This document shows positions 1 through 6,066 of a stretch of DNA of 6,688 nucleotides, piece by piece (position 1 is the stretch's first letter; the number at the start of each line of letters is the position of its first letter). This DNA is from an uncultured bacterium (GTDB lineage Bacteria > Hydrogenedentota > Hydrogenedentia > Hydrogenedentales > JAEUWI01). The stretch covers positions 1 to 6,688 of the forward strand of contig CALAXS010000783.1 in NCBI GenBank assembly GCA_937895305.1. The letters are read 5' to 3'. The notes under the pieces are model-generated. The model did not search any database and was not told where the DNA came from. It was given only the letters and a program-made list of their open reading frames with translations. The position numbers and the translations under genes are program-made.

Positions 1-1539
1 GCCGCCATGATTCTCTTCGTCCTTCTCAATCTTATGGTCCGTATCGAACGTACCCAGATTGGCCTCCTCAAGGCCTTCGGCTACTCCAACCGTGCCGTGG
101 CCTTTCATTACATTGAGTATGGTTTCATACTCGGTGTCCTCGGCTGCCTTAGCGGATTTATAGTCGGGCAATGGATGGCCAACGGCCTTATTCGTATGTA
201 CGTCGAGTTTTATCAATTCCCGATTCTCGAATCCCGCATTTATCCCGAGGTTCTTTTCCGGTCCATGGGCATCACCATGGTATTCAGTTTGCTCGGTGCC
301 CTTTCCGCTGCACTTCGTGCTGCGGCCATCCAACCCGCAGAGGCCATGCGGCCCGAGGCACCGCAGGCGGCCCATAAAACCCTCCTCGAATACTTTCCTG
401 CCGTCTGGACCCGTCTCGCCTTCACCTGGAAAATGATTCTGCGCAACCTTGAACGGAACCGCGTTCGCGCCATGCTCAGTATTTCCGGCGTTGCTGTTTC
501 CATGGGCCTCCTCATCATGGGCTATTGCATGCTCGACGCCATGGACTACATGCTCGATTTTCAATTCCGCGAAGTACAGCGCGAAGACCTGCGCGTGGCA
601 TTCCAGCGCGAACACGGCAAGGAAACCCTCTACGACATCGAGCGCTTCGATCACGTCCGTCGTGCCGAGCCGGTTCTCGAATATCCCTTCACCATGCACG
701 CGGGGTGGCGAAAAAAAGACACCGTGGTCACGGGCCTTCCCGCAGATGCCGAACTCAAACGACTTATTAACGTGGATGGACAGGAAGTCGCTATAGAAAG
801 CACGGGCCTTGTCCTCTCCGACAAACTCGCCCGTGAACTCGCGGTGGGTCCCGGGGACACCGTGCTCCTCAAGCCCCTAATGGGGCGCATCAAAAAAGAA
901 AAATCCGTCACGGTTTCTCGTGTTGCCCAGCAATACCTCGGTTCCGGGGCCTACATGGACATCGAAGCGCTCAGCCGCATTCTGGACGAACCCTTCGTTA
1001 TGAACGCCGTCCTCCTGCGCACCGAAGAAGGGTCTGCTCTTGAAGTGAAAGAGCACCTCAAAGGTATTGCCGACATCGCTTCCGTCGCCTTTGCCGACGA
1101 GGTACTTCAGTCCCTGCTCAGCACCCTCGCCCAGAGCATGAAAATGATGAACGTGACCATGCTTATCTTCGCGGGGGTCATCGCCTTTTCCATAATCTAT
1201 AACGTGACATCCGTTGCCCTCGCCGAACGTGAACGCGAACTCGCTTCCCTGCGTGTCCTCGGCCTCACTACCGCAGAAGTCGGCCGTATCATGTACTACG
1301 AAAACTTTCTCCTGGGAGCCATGGGAATCCTGGCGGGTATTCCCGTCGGATATGGAATATCCAAGTGGCTCATTACCATGTACGATACAGATCTCTTCCG
1401 CATGCCCTTTTACATTAATAATCGCACCTACATCTGGTGCGCGGTTATTACCGGCATTTTTGTTATCATGGCCAACGGCGCTGTGTGGCGCAAAGTGCGA
1501 CGTCTTGATCTAATTGAAGTCCTGAAAGAACGGGAATAA
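1..1539 (+). CDS. ABC transporter permease, FtsX/MacB type, 5'-truncated by window edge
   Basis: Inner-membrane permease of an ABC exporter; the reading frame is open to base 1, so the ATG at 7 is probably internal. Numbering from that ATG (510 residues), the protein opens in the last part of a first FtsX domain. This includes the coupling segment IERTQIGLLKAFG (about 13-25), membrane helices near 36-56 and 87-107, and the linker AIQPAEAMRPEAP. A second complete unit follows: a helix at about 155-175, a MacB-like periplasmic domain at about 178-370, then helices at about 380-404, 432-455 and 476-492. Its coupling segment is ERERELASLRVLGLT (about 407-421). The duplicated FtsX arrangement implies a full protein of roughly 750-850 residues. 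The HlyD-family adaptor starts 3 bp downstream, so this is an exporter operon (DevC or MacB-like). No ATPase motifs are visible; that subunit should lie upstream. The substrate cannot be told from the sequence. Family call is secure. Confidence 0.93.
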   Translation, partial: AAMILFVLLNLMVRIERTQIGLLKAFGYSNRAVAFHYIEYGFILGVLGCLSGFIVGQWMANGLIRMYVEFYQFPILESRIYPEVLFRSMGITMVFSLLGALSAALRAAAIQPAEAMRPEAPQAAHKTLLEYFPAVWTRLAFTWKMILRNLERNRVRAMLSISGVAVSMGLLIMGYCMLDAMDYMLDFQFREVQREDLRVAFQREHGKETLYDIERFDHVRRAEPVLEYPFTMHAGWRKKDTVVTGLPADAELKRLINVDGQEVAIESTGLVLSDKLARELAVGPGDTVLLKPLMGRIKKEKSVTVSRVAQQYLGSGAYMDIEALSRILDEPFVMNAVLLRTEEGSALEVKEHLKGIADIASVAFADEVLQSLLSTLAQSMKMMNVTMLIFAGVIAFSIIYNVTSVALAERERELASLRVLGLTTAEVGRIMYYENFLLGAMGILAGIPVGYGISKWLITMYDTDLFRMPFYINNRTYIWCAVITGIFVIMANGAVWRKVRRLDLIEVLKERE

Positions 1540-1542
1540 ATC

Positions 1543-2862
1543 ATGCTCAGAAAAATCGCCCTCACCATCATTGCCCTCGTCATACTGGGGGGCATCGCCT
1601 ACTCCTTTATGCCCCAACCCGTGGTCGTCGAGATTGGACCCGTCGAGCGCAGGGTAGTCCGTGAATACGTGAGCGAAGAAGCGAAGACCCGCTTGGCCGA
1701 TGAATACACACTGGACATGCCGGTCAACGGCACCCTGGAACGTATCAAGCTCGAGATTGGTGATCTGGTCAAAGCGGGGGAGGTCATTGCTCATGTGGAT
1801 GCCTTTGAACTGGAACAGCGCATCGCAGGTGTGGAATCCCTCATAGCCCAGACCGACGCCTATATCCTGGGGATTGATGTACAGAAGCCCAAGGAAGAGG
1901 ACCTGGCTTCTGCGGATGTACGCGTCCAGGAAAACGAGGACCGGATTAGTATCGCCGAGCGCGCGCGCGATGTTGCTGCCATTGAAATGGACGATGCCCG
2001 ACGTGAATTTAAACGTGCAGAAGAACTCGTGGTGCAGGGCGTGGGTAGTCAGCAGCTTCTGGACCAGGCGGAACGCCGCTATCGCTCCGCACAACAGCAG
2101 ATGACCTCTGCCACTGTGGCTATCGATGCGGCACGTAAAGGCCTCGAACTCGCCAGTCTCGCCAGTAGACGCGTTATTGGTTCTGTGGACGATAACGAAT
2201 ATATGCGCGAAGCGTATCGCGCGGAGAAGCGGAACCTCGAAGCGCAATTGCGTATATACCGTAGCGACCTGGAGAAGACCGAGATCCTCGCACCCGTCTC
2301 AGGCCCTGTCCTTGAAAAATACCTCGAAGACCGTCGTGTACTCGCTGCAGGCACCCCGGTCCTTAAAATAGGGGACCTCTCCAGTATGGAGATCGAAAGC
2401 GACATCCTCTCCGAGGAAATTGTTAATGTTGATGAAGGGGACACCGTGGAGATAGAGGGCAAGGCCGTTAGCAGTGAAGCCATCAGCAGCACGGTCAGTC
2501 GCATTTATCCTTCCGCTTTCACCAAGATTTCCTCCCTGGGCATAGAGCAACAACGCGTGAAGACCATCATCAATTTTGACCCGGGCACTCTGGTGCTTCG
2601 TCCCGGTACCCGCCTCGACATACGCATTATTACGGACGAAAGCGCGAATGTAATCGCAGTACCGGAACGTGCCACCTTCCGACGCGACGGTCAATGGTAT
2701 GTATTTGTTGTGGAAGGGGGGAATGCCCAGCTCAGGCCCATACGCATTGGCCTGAAAAACGACACCTGGGCCGAGGTAGTCGAAGGATTGAGTGAGACCG
2801 ACCAGATCGTCTACGAGCCCAACAACGAAATTATGGATGGCAGTCGTCTTGAAGCGAGATAG
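1543..2862 (+). CDS. HlyD-family periplasmic adaptor (membrane fusion protein) of the ABC exporter
   Basis: Periplasmic adaptor of 439 residues, anchored in the inner membrane, that should link the upstream permease to an outer-membrane channel. An N-terminal hydrophobic segment (about 5-22) serves as anchor or uncleaved signal. The first half of the biotinyl/lipoyl-like domain lies at about 57-87 (MPVNGTLERIKLEIGDLVKAG). A long Glu/Arg/Ala/Gln-rich alpha-helical hairpin with coiled-coil character covers about 90-245. The second lipoyl half starts at EILAPVSGPV (about 247-256) and runs to VLKIGDLSSMEIESDI, followed by beta-barrel and membrane-proximal segments (about 290-435, including VIAVPERATF). 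Length and order fit MacA, DevB and HlyD relatives. The gene starts 3 bp after the permease stop, with a weak GGGA ribosome site at 1532-1535 inside the end of the permease gene, which suggests translational coupling. An antisense frame inside it is a shadow. Confidence 0.93.
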   Translation: MLRKIALTIIALVILGGIAYSFMPQPVVVEIGPVERRVVREYVSEEAKTRLADEYTLDMPVNGTLERIKLEIGDLVKAGEVIAHVDAFELEQRIAGVESLIAQTDAYILGIDVQKPKEEDLASADVRVQENEDRISIAERARDVAAIEMDDARREFKRAEELVVQGVGSQQLLDQAERRYRSAQQQMTSATVAIDAARKGLELASLASRRVIGSVDDNEYMREAYRAEKRNLEAQLRIYRSDLEKTEILAPVSGPVLEKYLEDRRVLAAGTPVLKIGDLSSMEIESDILSEEIVNVDEGDTVEIEGKAVSSEAISSTVSRIYPSAFTKISSLGIEQQRVKTIINFDPGTLVLRPGTRLDIRIITDESANVIAVPERATFRRDGQWYVFVVEGGNAQLRPIRIGLKNDTWAEVVEGLSETDQIVYEPNNEIMDGSRLEAR

Positions 2863-2880
2863 ATTGCCGGCCCGGCTTCT

Positions 2881-3498
2881 TTAGCCCTTCGTAGCAACAC
2901 CCTGATACATATACGACGCAAAACGCGGCCCACCCGGCATATAGAAATTCTGCACGTCGGGTAAAAGAAAATGATGGTCCTGAATCAATTCGGTGATATT
3001 CCGGTTCAGGTGGCAACCATCCCCAATGAGCTTCCACAACGGATTCACACGATGCTGCATTCGCTGCGTCTTTGGGTTGTCCGCAAGACCATGCTCCACA
3101 AAGAGAAATTGTCCACCCGGCTTCAGGATACGGTGTAATTCCTTCAGGGCTTGCTCCACATTCGGTATGCTACACAGGGTCCAGGTGCAAACCACCGTGT
3201 CAAAGCTTTCATCGGTCAGGGGAAGGTCTTCCCCGTTCAGAACACGATTATCCACCTCAATAGGCGACGCATCGATACTGCGCTGTGCCAGTTTGCCCAT
3301 ACCCGCATTCACATCCGCCGTGGTGATTTTTTTGACATGACTTGGGTAATGCTTGAGATTCAGGCCCGTGCCAAAGCCAATCTCGAAAATTTCGCCTGAA
3401 GCCGACACTAAAAGTTCTGCCCGGGACCGGGTCATGGCCTTGTTCGACATGACCTGATTCATGAGGTAGGGAAAGATATGACTGGAATAGAGGCCCAC
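2881..3498 (-). CDS. Class I SAM-dependent methyltransferase (UbiE/TMT1-like)
   Basis: A 205-residue soluble methyltransferase with no signal peptide or membrane helix. Motif I is EIGFGTG (39-45) and binds the SAM methionine/ribose part. An acidic residue, D62, follows the second strand (TTADV). Later motifs are DLPLTDESFDTVVCTWTLCSI (91-111) and ELHRILKPGGQFLFVEHG (120-137). The later GDGCHLNRN (159-167) resembles the segment seen in animal METTL7/TMT1 thiol methyltransferases and their bacterial relatives; that is recalled family knowledge and does not assign a substrate. The start is GTG at 3498-3496. It is chosen because AAGGAG lies 7 bases upstream and the fold begins directly after it. 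The gene is tail-to-tail with the HlyD gene, 18 bp apart, and divergent from the DUF547 gene. Substrate unknown. Confidence 0.9.
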   Translation of the reverse strand: MGLYSSHIFPYLMNQVMSNKAMTRSRAELLVSASGEIFEIGFGTGLNLKHYPSHVKKITTADVNAGMGKLAQRSIDASPIEVDNRVLNGEDLPLTDESFDTVVCTWTLCSIPNVEQALKELHRILKPGGQFLFVEHGLADNPKTQRMQHRVNPLWKLIGDGCHLNRNITELIQDHHFLLPDVQNFYMPGGPRFASYMYQGVATKG

Positions 3499-3505
3499 AA
3501 CAATG

Positions 3506-3511
3506 CTCCTT
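3506..3511 (-). promoter_or_regulatory. Shine-Dalgarno AAGGAG fixing a GTG start
   Basis: On the minus strand AAGGAG is followed by 7 bases and then GTG at 3498-3496, the first codon of the methyltransferase. A nearby ATG (3516-3514) lies upstream of the site in a different frame, so the GTG is the credible start. Confidence 0.75.
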
Positions 3512-3624
3512 CATGGTACCCGGTGAATAAATATGCCTGTAGCACGTCAGAAAGGATAACACGATATAAATTTTCAGACCAGACCTAATTTGTCGCTTCC
3601 CATGAATAGATATAACGACACCAA

Positions 3625-3633
3625 TGCTATACT
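3625..3633 (+). promoter_or_regulatory. Extended -10 promoter element for the DUF547 gene
   Basis: TGCTATACT matches an extended -10 box (TG-N-TATAAT with one mismatch). No good -35 sits 17 bases upstream, which is tolerated by extended -10 promoters. Transcription would begin near 3640, giving a leader of about 37 bases to the ATG at 3677. This also argues against the in-frame ATG at 3590, which would lie upstream of the transcript start. Confidence 0.45.
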
Positions 3634-3676
3634 GAATGTATCAATATGCGAAAAAACTACTACGTTGGGAACCAGA

Positions 3677-4435
3677 ATGAACCACCACCTGTTCAAAGGG
3701 GCGACCCTTATATGCACCCTCTTATTTTTCAACACGGCCATGGCTGCTGACACCATGAATCACAGTGAGTATGATGCCCTGCTCAAGACCTATGTGAAAG
3801 ACGGCGCGGTGAACTATGCCGCGCTCAAGAAAGACCGTAAGGCACTGGATGCCTATGTGGATACGAGCAAGACCCTGATCAGGATACAATTCTTGCAATG
3901 GAGCAAGGACGAACAACTGGCCTACCTCATCAACCTCTACAACGCGGCTACGCTCCAACTCATTGTCGACCACTATCCCGTAAAGTCCATCAAAGACATC
4001 GGTAGCCTCTTTAAAGGTCCCTGGGACCAACCCGTTATCCAACGCTTTGGAGAGACCATCACCCTCAACGACCTGGAGCATGAAATCATCCGCAAGGACT
4101 ACGACGAGCCACGTATTCACGTGGCCCTCGTCTGTGCTGCGAAGAGTTGTCCCAGGCTACGCAGTGAAGCCTATACGGGGGCAGACCTGGAGCGACAACT
4201 CAGCGAGGGGATGCAGGGCTTTCTGCAAGACAAGGAAAAGAACAGACTGGCTGCTGATGGCAAGACCCTTCACCTCTCCTCCATCTTTAGTTGGTACGGT
4301 AAAGACTTCACGAAAAAAGGCAACACCCTGCTCGACTACTTGAAGCCCTATATGACCGAGGCGGATCAGGGGGTTCTTAAAAACAATACGGTCAAACTAC
4401 GGTATCTGCCCTATGACTGGAGCCTCAACGAGTAG
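3677..4435 (+). CDS. Secreted DUF547 domain protein
   Basis: A 252-residue exported protein of unknown function. From the ATG at 3677 the N-terminus is a standard Sec signal peptide with a hydrophobic core LICTLLFF (11-18) and an AMA|AD cleavage site after about residue 23. The DUF547 hallmarks follow in order: YLINLYNA (83-90), NDLEHEIIR (131-139), RIHVALVCAAKSCPRL (146-161) with two Cys, SSIFSWYGKDF (201-211) and the C-terminal YLPYDWSLNE. Length is typical for a single-domain member. An in-frame ATG at 3590 would add 29 residues before the signal peptide; I rejected it because the signal peptide fits 3677, GGGA at 3667-3670 is suitably spaced, and an extended -10 lies between the two. Divergent from the methyltransferase and convergent with the pseudopilin genes. 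The biochemical role of DUF547 is not known to me. Confidence 0.9.
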   Translation: MNHHLFKGATLICTLLFFNTAMAADTMNHSEYDALLKTYVKDGAVNYAALKKDRKALDAYVDTSKTLIRIQFLQWSKDEQLAYLINLYNAATLQLIVDHYPVKSIKDIGSLFKGPWDQPVIQRFGETITLNDLEHEIIRKDYDEPRIHVALVCAAKSCPRLRSEAYTGADLERQLSEGMQGFLQDKEKNRLAADGKTLHLSSIFSWYGKDFTKKGNTLLDYLKPYMTEADQGVLKNNTVKLRYLPYDWSLNE

Positions 4436-4491
4436 GGGTGCCAAGAAACGCAAGGGCGGTATGAAAACTTTTTGGAATTGGAACCCAGACT

Positions 4492-4689
4492 TTGCGAGCA
4501 AGAGATTGCCGCGTCGGCTACGCCTCCTCGCAATGACGGGATGTGAGGAGGTCGCTACCATCTCTTGTCATTCCTGCGCAGGCAGGAATCTCCATGTCGC
4601 CAATCCTGGCTCAATGATTAAGTGAGGACTTCGGCCCACACGTCATTGCGAACCGAGTGCAACGAGGTGCGACAACCTCTTGCTCGCAA
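4492..4689. repeat. MITE-like intergenic repeat with ~48-bp inverted ends
   Basis: This fills most of the 285-bp gene-free stretch 4436-4720. The left end (4492-4538) and the reverse complement of the right end (4641-4689) share an identical outer 13 bases, TTGCGAGCAAGAG. They then share TTG and CGC blocks with single changes, and an identical inner 11 bases, TCGCAATGACG; only the middle differs. Further inverted pairs are nested inside: CAAGAGAT (4499-4506) with ATCTCTTG (4560-4567), and CCTCCTC (4523-4529) with GAGGAGG (4545-4551). It resembles the 'CGTCATTGCGAGG' class of short dispersed repeats seen in many bacterial genomes. No transposase and no clear target duplication are visible. The small open frame across it is repeat-derived, not a gene. 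Lying between two convergent transcription units, it could also act as a two-way terminator (inference). Confidence 0.7.
4570..4589. repeat. Palindrome ATTCCTGC-GCAG-GCAGGAAT
   Basis: A perfect inverted repeat with 8-bp arms and a 4-base centre, nested in the larger repeat. With its flanks (TGTCATTCC...GGAATCTCC) it resembles the common TCATTCC-type extragenic palindromes of other bacteria. Two repeat families therefore seem to be stacked in one intergenic spot. Confidence 0.7.
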
Positions 4690-4720
4690 CGATGGCATGC
4701 AGCAAAAAATTTACTAGCCA

Positions 4721-5668
4721 CTAATTCGTGTAAAACACGTTGCGCTTAATCCAGCGCCAGCTCTTCTGTGCCGCAGATGATTTCTTTTCACCAACGGGTT
4801 TCAATGGCTTCTTTTTGTCCATGAAATTTTTCAGAACCTTTTCTCGTTCTGCATCTGTCATTTCAACAGCGGCTTTTTCTTCTTGGGCTTTCACTGTATT
4901 CTTTGCCGGGAGCCGGGTACCAAAACGCCCCGTAAACGGCTTGGCTTCTGCTTCCACACTGGCTTCGTATTCCGCCAGATCCGCGTCCTGTTGTTGTTCC
5001 TCGGGTGTGCGCGCCGAAGGGTCTGACATTGCGAGATTCGGTACACCTTCTGGTAAATTCCAGTCCGCCCATTTTTCATATTTATTGAATTCTACCGAAC
5101 CGTCCATATAAAGGATGTTTCCGCCGCCCGGTATATGGTTGGCCCAACTAGGGCTATATCGAGATTCGACATTACTATCTTCATCATAGGCGACCCCGCT
5201 CCACAGGTCCCACATAATGGGGATGCGTTGTATGGGTTTCGATGGATGGGGATAGCGCAGGGCCTCATCGGTGTAGGCCCCCAGGTAGTCGTAACTCGCC
5301 CGGGGACTATTAGGAGCATCCAGCACAGTAGTTTTAAAGACAGGACCAGCATCATCTTCGTCCCAATCATAGCTATTAGAATCTGACGGGCACATCAGCC
5401 CTTCATGGGTTGTGATGTAATCCCCATAGAGATCAATTATGCACTGAGCGTTGTTGACGCCACCGCTCCAGGGGAGGTATCGGTCGTTTTCATCCGCGTA
5501 CATGCGTAGGACCATGCCCATCTGTTGGAGGTTTACGAGGCAACTCCCACGTCGTCCCGTTTCCCGTGCCCGCGACAAGGCGGGCAAGAGTATGGCCGCC
5601 AGGATGCCGATGATGGCGATAACGGTGAGTAGCTCTAGCAGGACAAATCCACGTTTATGCTTTCTCAT
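4721..5668 (-). CDS. Prepilin with N-methylation helix, H-x-DG motif and charged C-terminal tail
   Basis: Type IV pilin-like or pseudopilin subunit of 315 residues. The short leader MRKHKRG is cut after G7 by prepilin peptidase; the mature protein starts at F8 with the conserved Glu+5 at E12. The helix FVLLELLTVIAIIGILAAIL (8-27) inserts in the membrane and forms the filament core. The globular part has paired cysteines C43 and C93 and the segment NHIPGGGNILYMDGSVEF (177-194). This is the H-x-DG prepilin signature of PVC and related phyla, here with 10 rather than 9 residues between His and Asp-Gly. About 125 further residues follow the DG, rich in Glu, Lys, Ala and Gln and ending in a basic WRWIKRN segment; most relatives I recall end soon after the motif. 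Start fixed by GGAGG 7 bases upstream. The start overlaps the stop of the PilX-like gene by 4 bp (ATGA). Confidence 0.9.
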   Translation of the reverse strand: MRKHKRGFVLLELLTVIAIIGILAAILLPALSRARETGRRGSCLVNLQQMGMVLRMYADENDRYLPWSGGVNNAQCIIDLYGDYITTHEGLMCPSDSNSYDWDEDDAGPVFKTTVLDAPNSPRASYDYLGAYTDEALRYPHPSKPIQRIPIMWDLWSGVAYDEDSNVESRYSPSWANHIPGGGNILYMDGSVEFNKYEKWADWNLPEGVPNLAMSDPSARTPEEQQQDADLAEYEASVEAEAKPFTGRFGTRLPAKNTVKAQEEKAAVEMTDAEREKVLKNFMDKKKPLKPVGEKKSSAAQKSWRWIKRNVFYTN

Positions 5669-6066
5669 GGTGATACCTCCGTATGCAAGGTCTCTTGTTG
5701 GAGGTGACCCACCAGCGTCGTCGTAATGCCCCGCGCCAGTTTTTCAATCATCCTGCCTGTGGATTCAACCCTGTACCCCGGACCCGACGGGGCCTGGGTG
5801 ATGAAGACCGTTACCGTGCCTTCACCCAGCACAAAGCTCGTTTCGCCCGGCACCAGCATGCCTTCTTCCGCAAGTTGCGCTTCCGCAAAGGCCAGTCCAC
5901 CCTCCGCCAATGCACGCGACTGGTCTTGCAGTCGCACCGTACTCTGCACGTTAATCTGTTGGCGCAACGCCACCCACAACGTACCACTGCCAATCCCCAC
6001 CAGCGTCACCATAACCAGCGATACGAGCATGGTTGCGCCACGGCGCTTGTCGTTCATGGTTTTCAT
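5665..6066 (-). CDS. PilX-like minor pilin/pseudopilin lacking Glu+5
   Basis: A 133-residue protein with a short basic N-terminus, MKTMNDKRRG, and then a hydrophobic helix ATMLVSLVMVTLVGIGSGTL (11-30). After that comes a polar amphipathic stretch with ALAEGGLAFAEAQL (52-65), much like the PilX N-terminal region, where residues such as A-E-G-G-L-x-x-A-E recur. If the leader is cut after G10, position +5 is Val15 instead of the usual Glu, as in the tip-type minor pseudopilins (GspK group), which also lack Glu+5. The C-terminal half is a small beta-rich segment without a recognisable domain. The start ATG overlaps the stop of the upstream prepilin (ATGA, 6063-6066), and a GGGGG ribosome site lies 7 bases upstream of it. 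The stop overlaps the next start in the same way. Role inferred from context: minor subunit or assembly priming. It is shorter than most PilX proteins. Confidence 0.75.
   Translation of the reverse strand: MKTMNDKRRGATMLVSLVMVTLVGIGSGTLWVALRQQINVQSTVRLQDQSRALAEGGLAFAEAQLAEEGMLVPGETSFVLGEGTVTVFITQAPSGPGYRVESTGRMIEKLARGITTTLVGHLQQETLHTEVSP
5676..5680 (-). promoter_or_regulatory. Shine-Dalgarno GGAGG of the H-x-DG prepilin
   Basis: GGAGG on the minus strand lies 7 bases before the ATG at 5668-5666, inside the last codons of the PilX-like gene. With the ATGA overlap, ribosomes can restart efficiently. Its strength suggests higher output for this third gene, which would fit an abundant subunit (inference). 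Confidence 0.7.

Noticed and set aside
1510..2247. A 245-codon open frame on the minus strand opposite the HlyD gene
   Set aside because: It lies wholly antisense to a well-supported adaptor gene, has no recognisable domain or ribosome site, and its length follows from the codon bias of the sense gene.
2866..2882. GCCGGCCCGGC followed by TTCTTT between the convergent adaptor and methyltransferase genes, as a terminator
   Set aside because: The stem can be only about 4 bp with a 3-base loop and the T-run is short and broken, so it is too weak to call.
3590..3676. N-terminal extension of the DUF547 protein from an ATG at 3590
   Set aside because: It would put 29 polar residues before a normal signal peptide and would start upstream of the likely promoter; no ribosome site precedes it.
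4413..4625. A 70-codon plus-strand frame overlapping the end of the DUF547 gene
   Set aside because: Its protein is a translation of the dispersed repeat (RLPRRLRLLAMTG and CHSCAGRNLH are typical repeat-derived strings), so it is not a gene.
4436..4720. A small RNA or CRISPR-like array in the intergenic region
   Set aside because: The repeats are inverted and nested, not regularly spaced direct repeats, and no promoter or consistent spacer pattern is visible.
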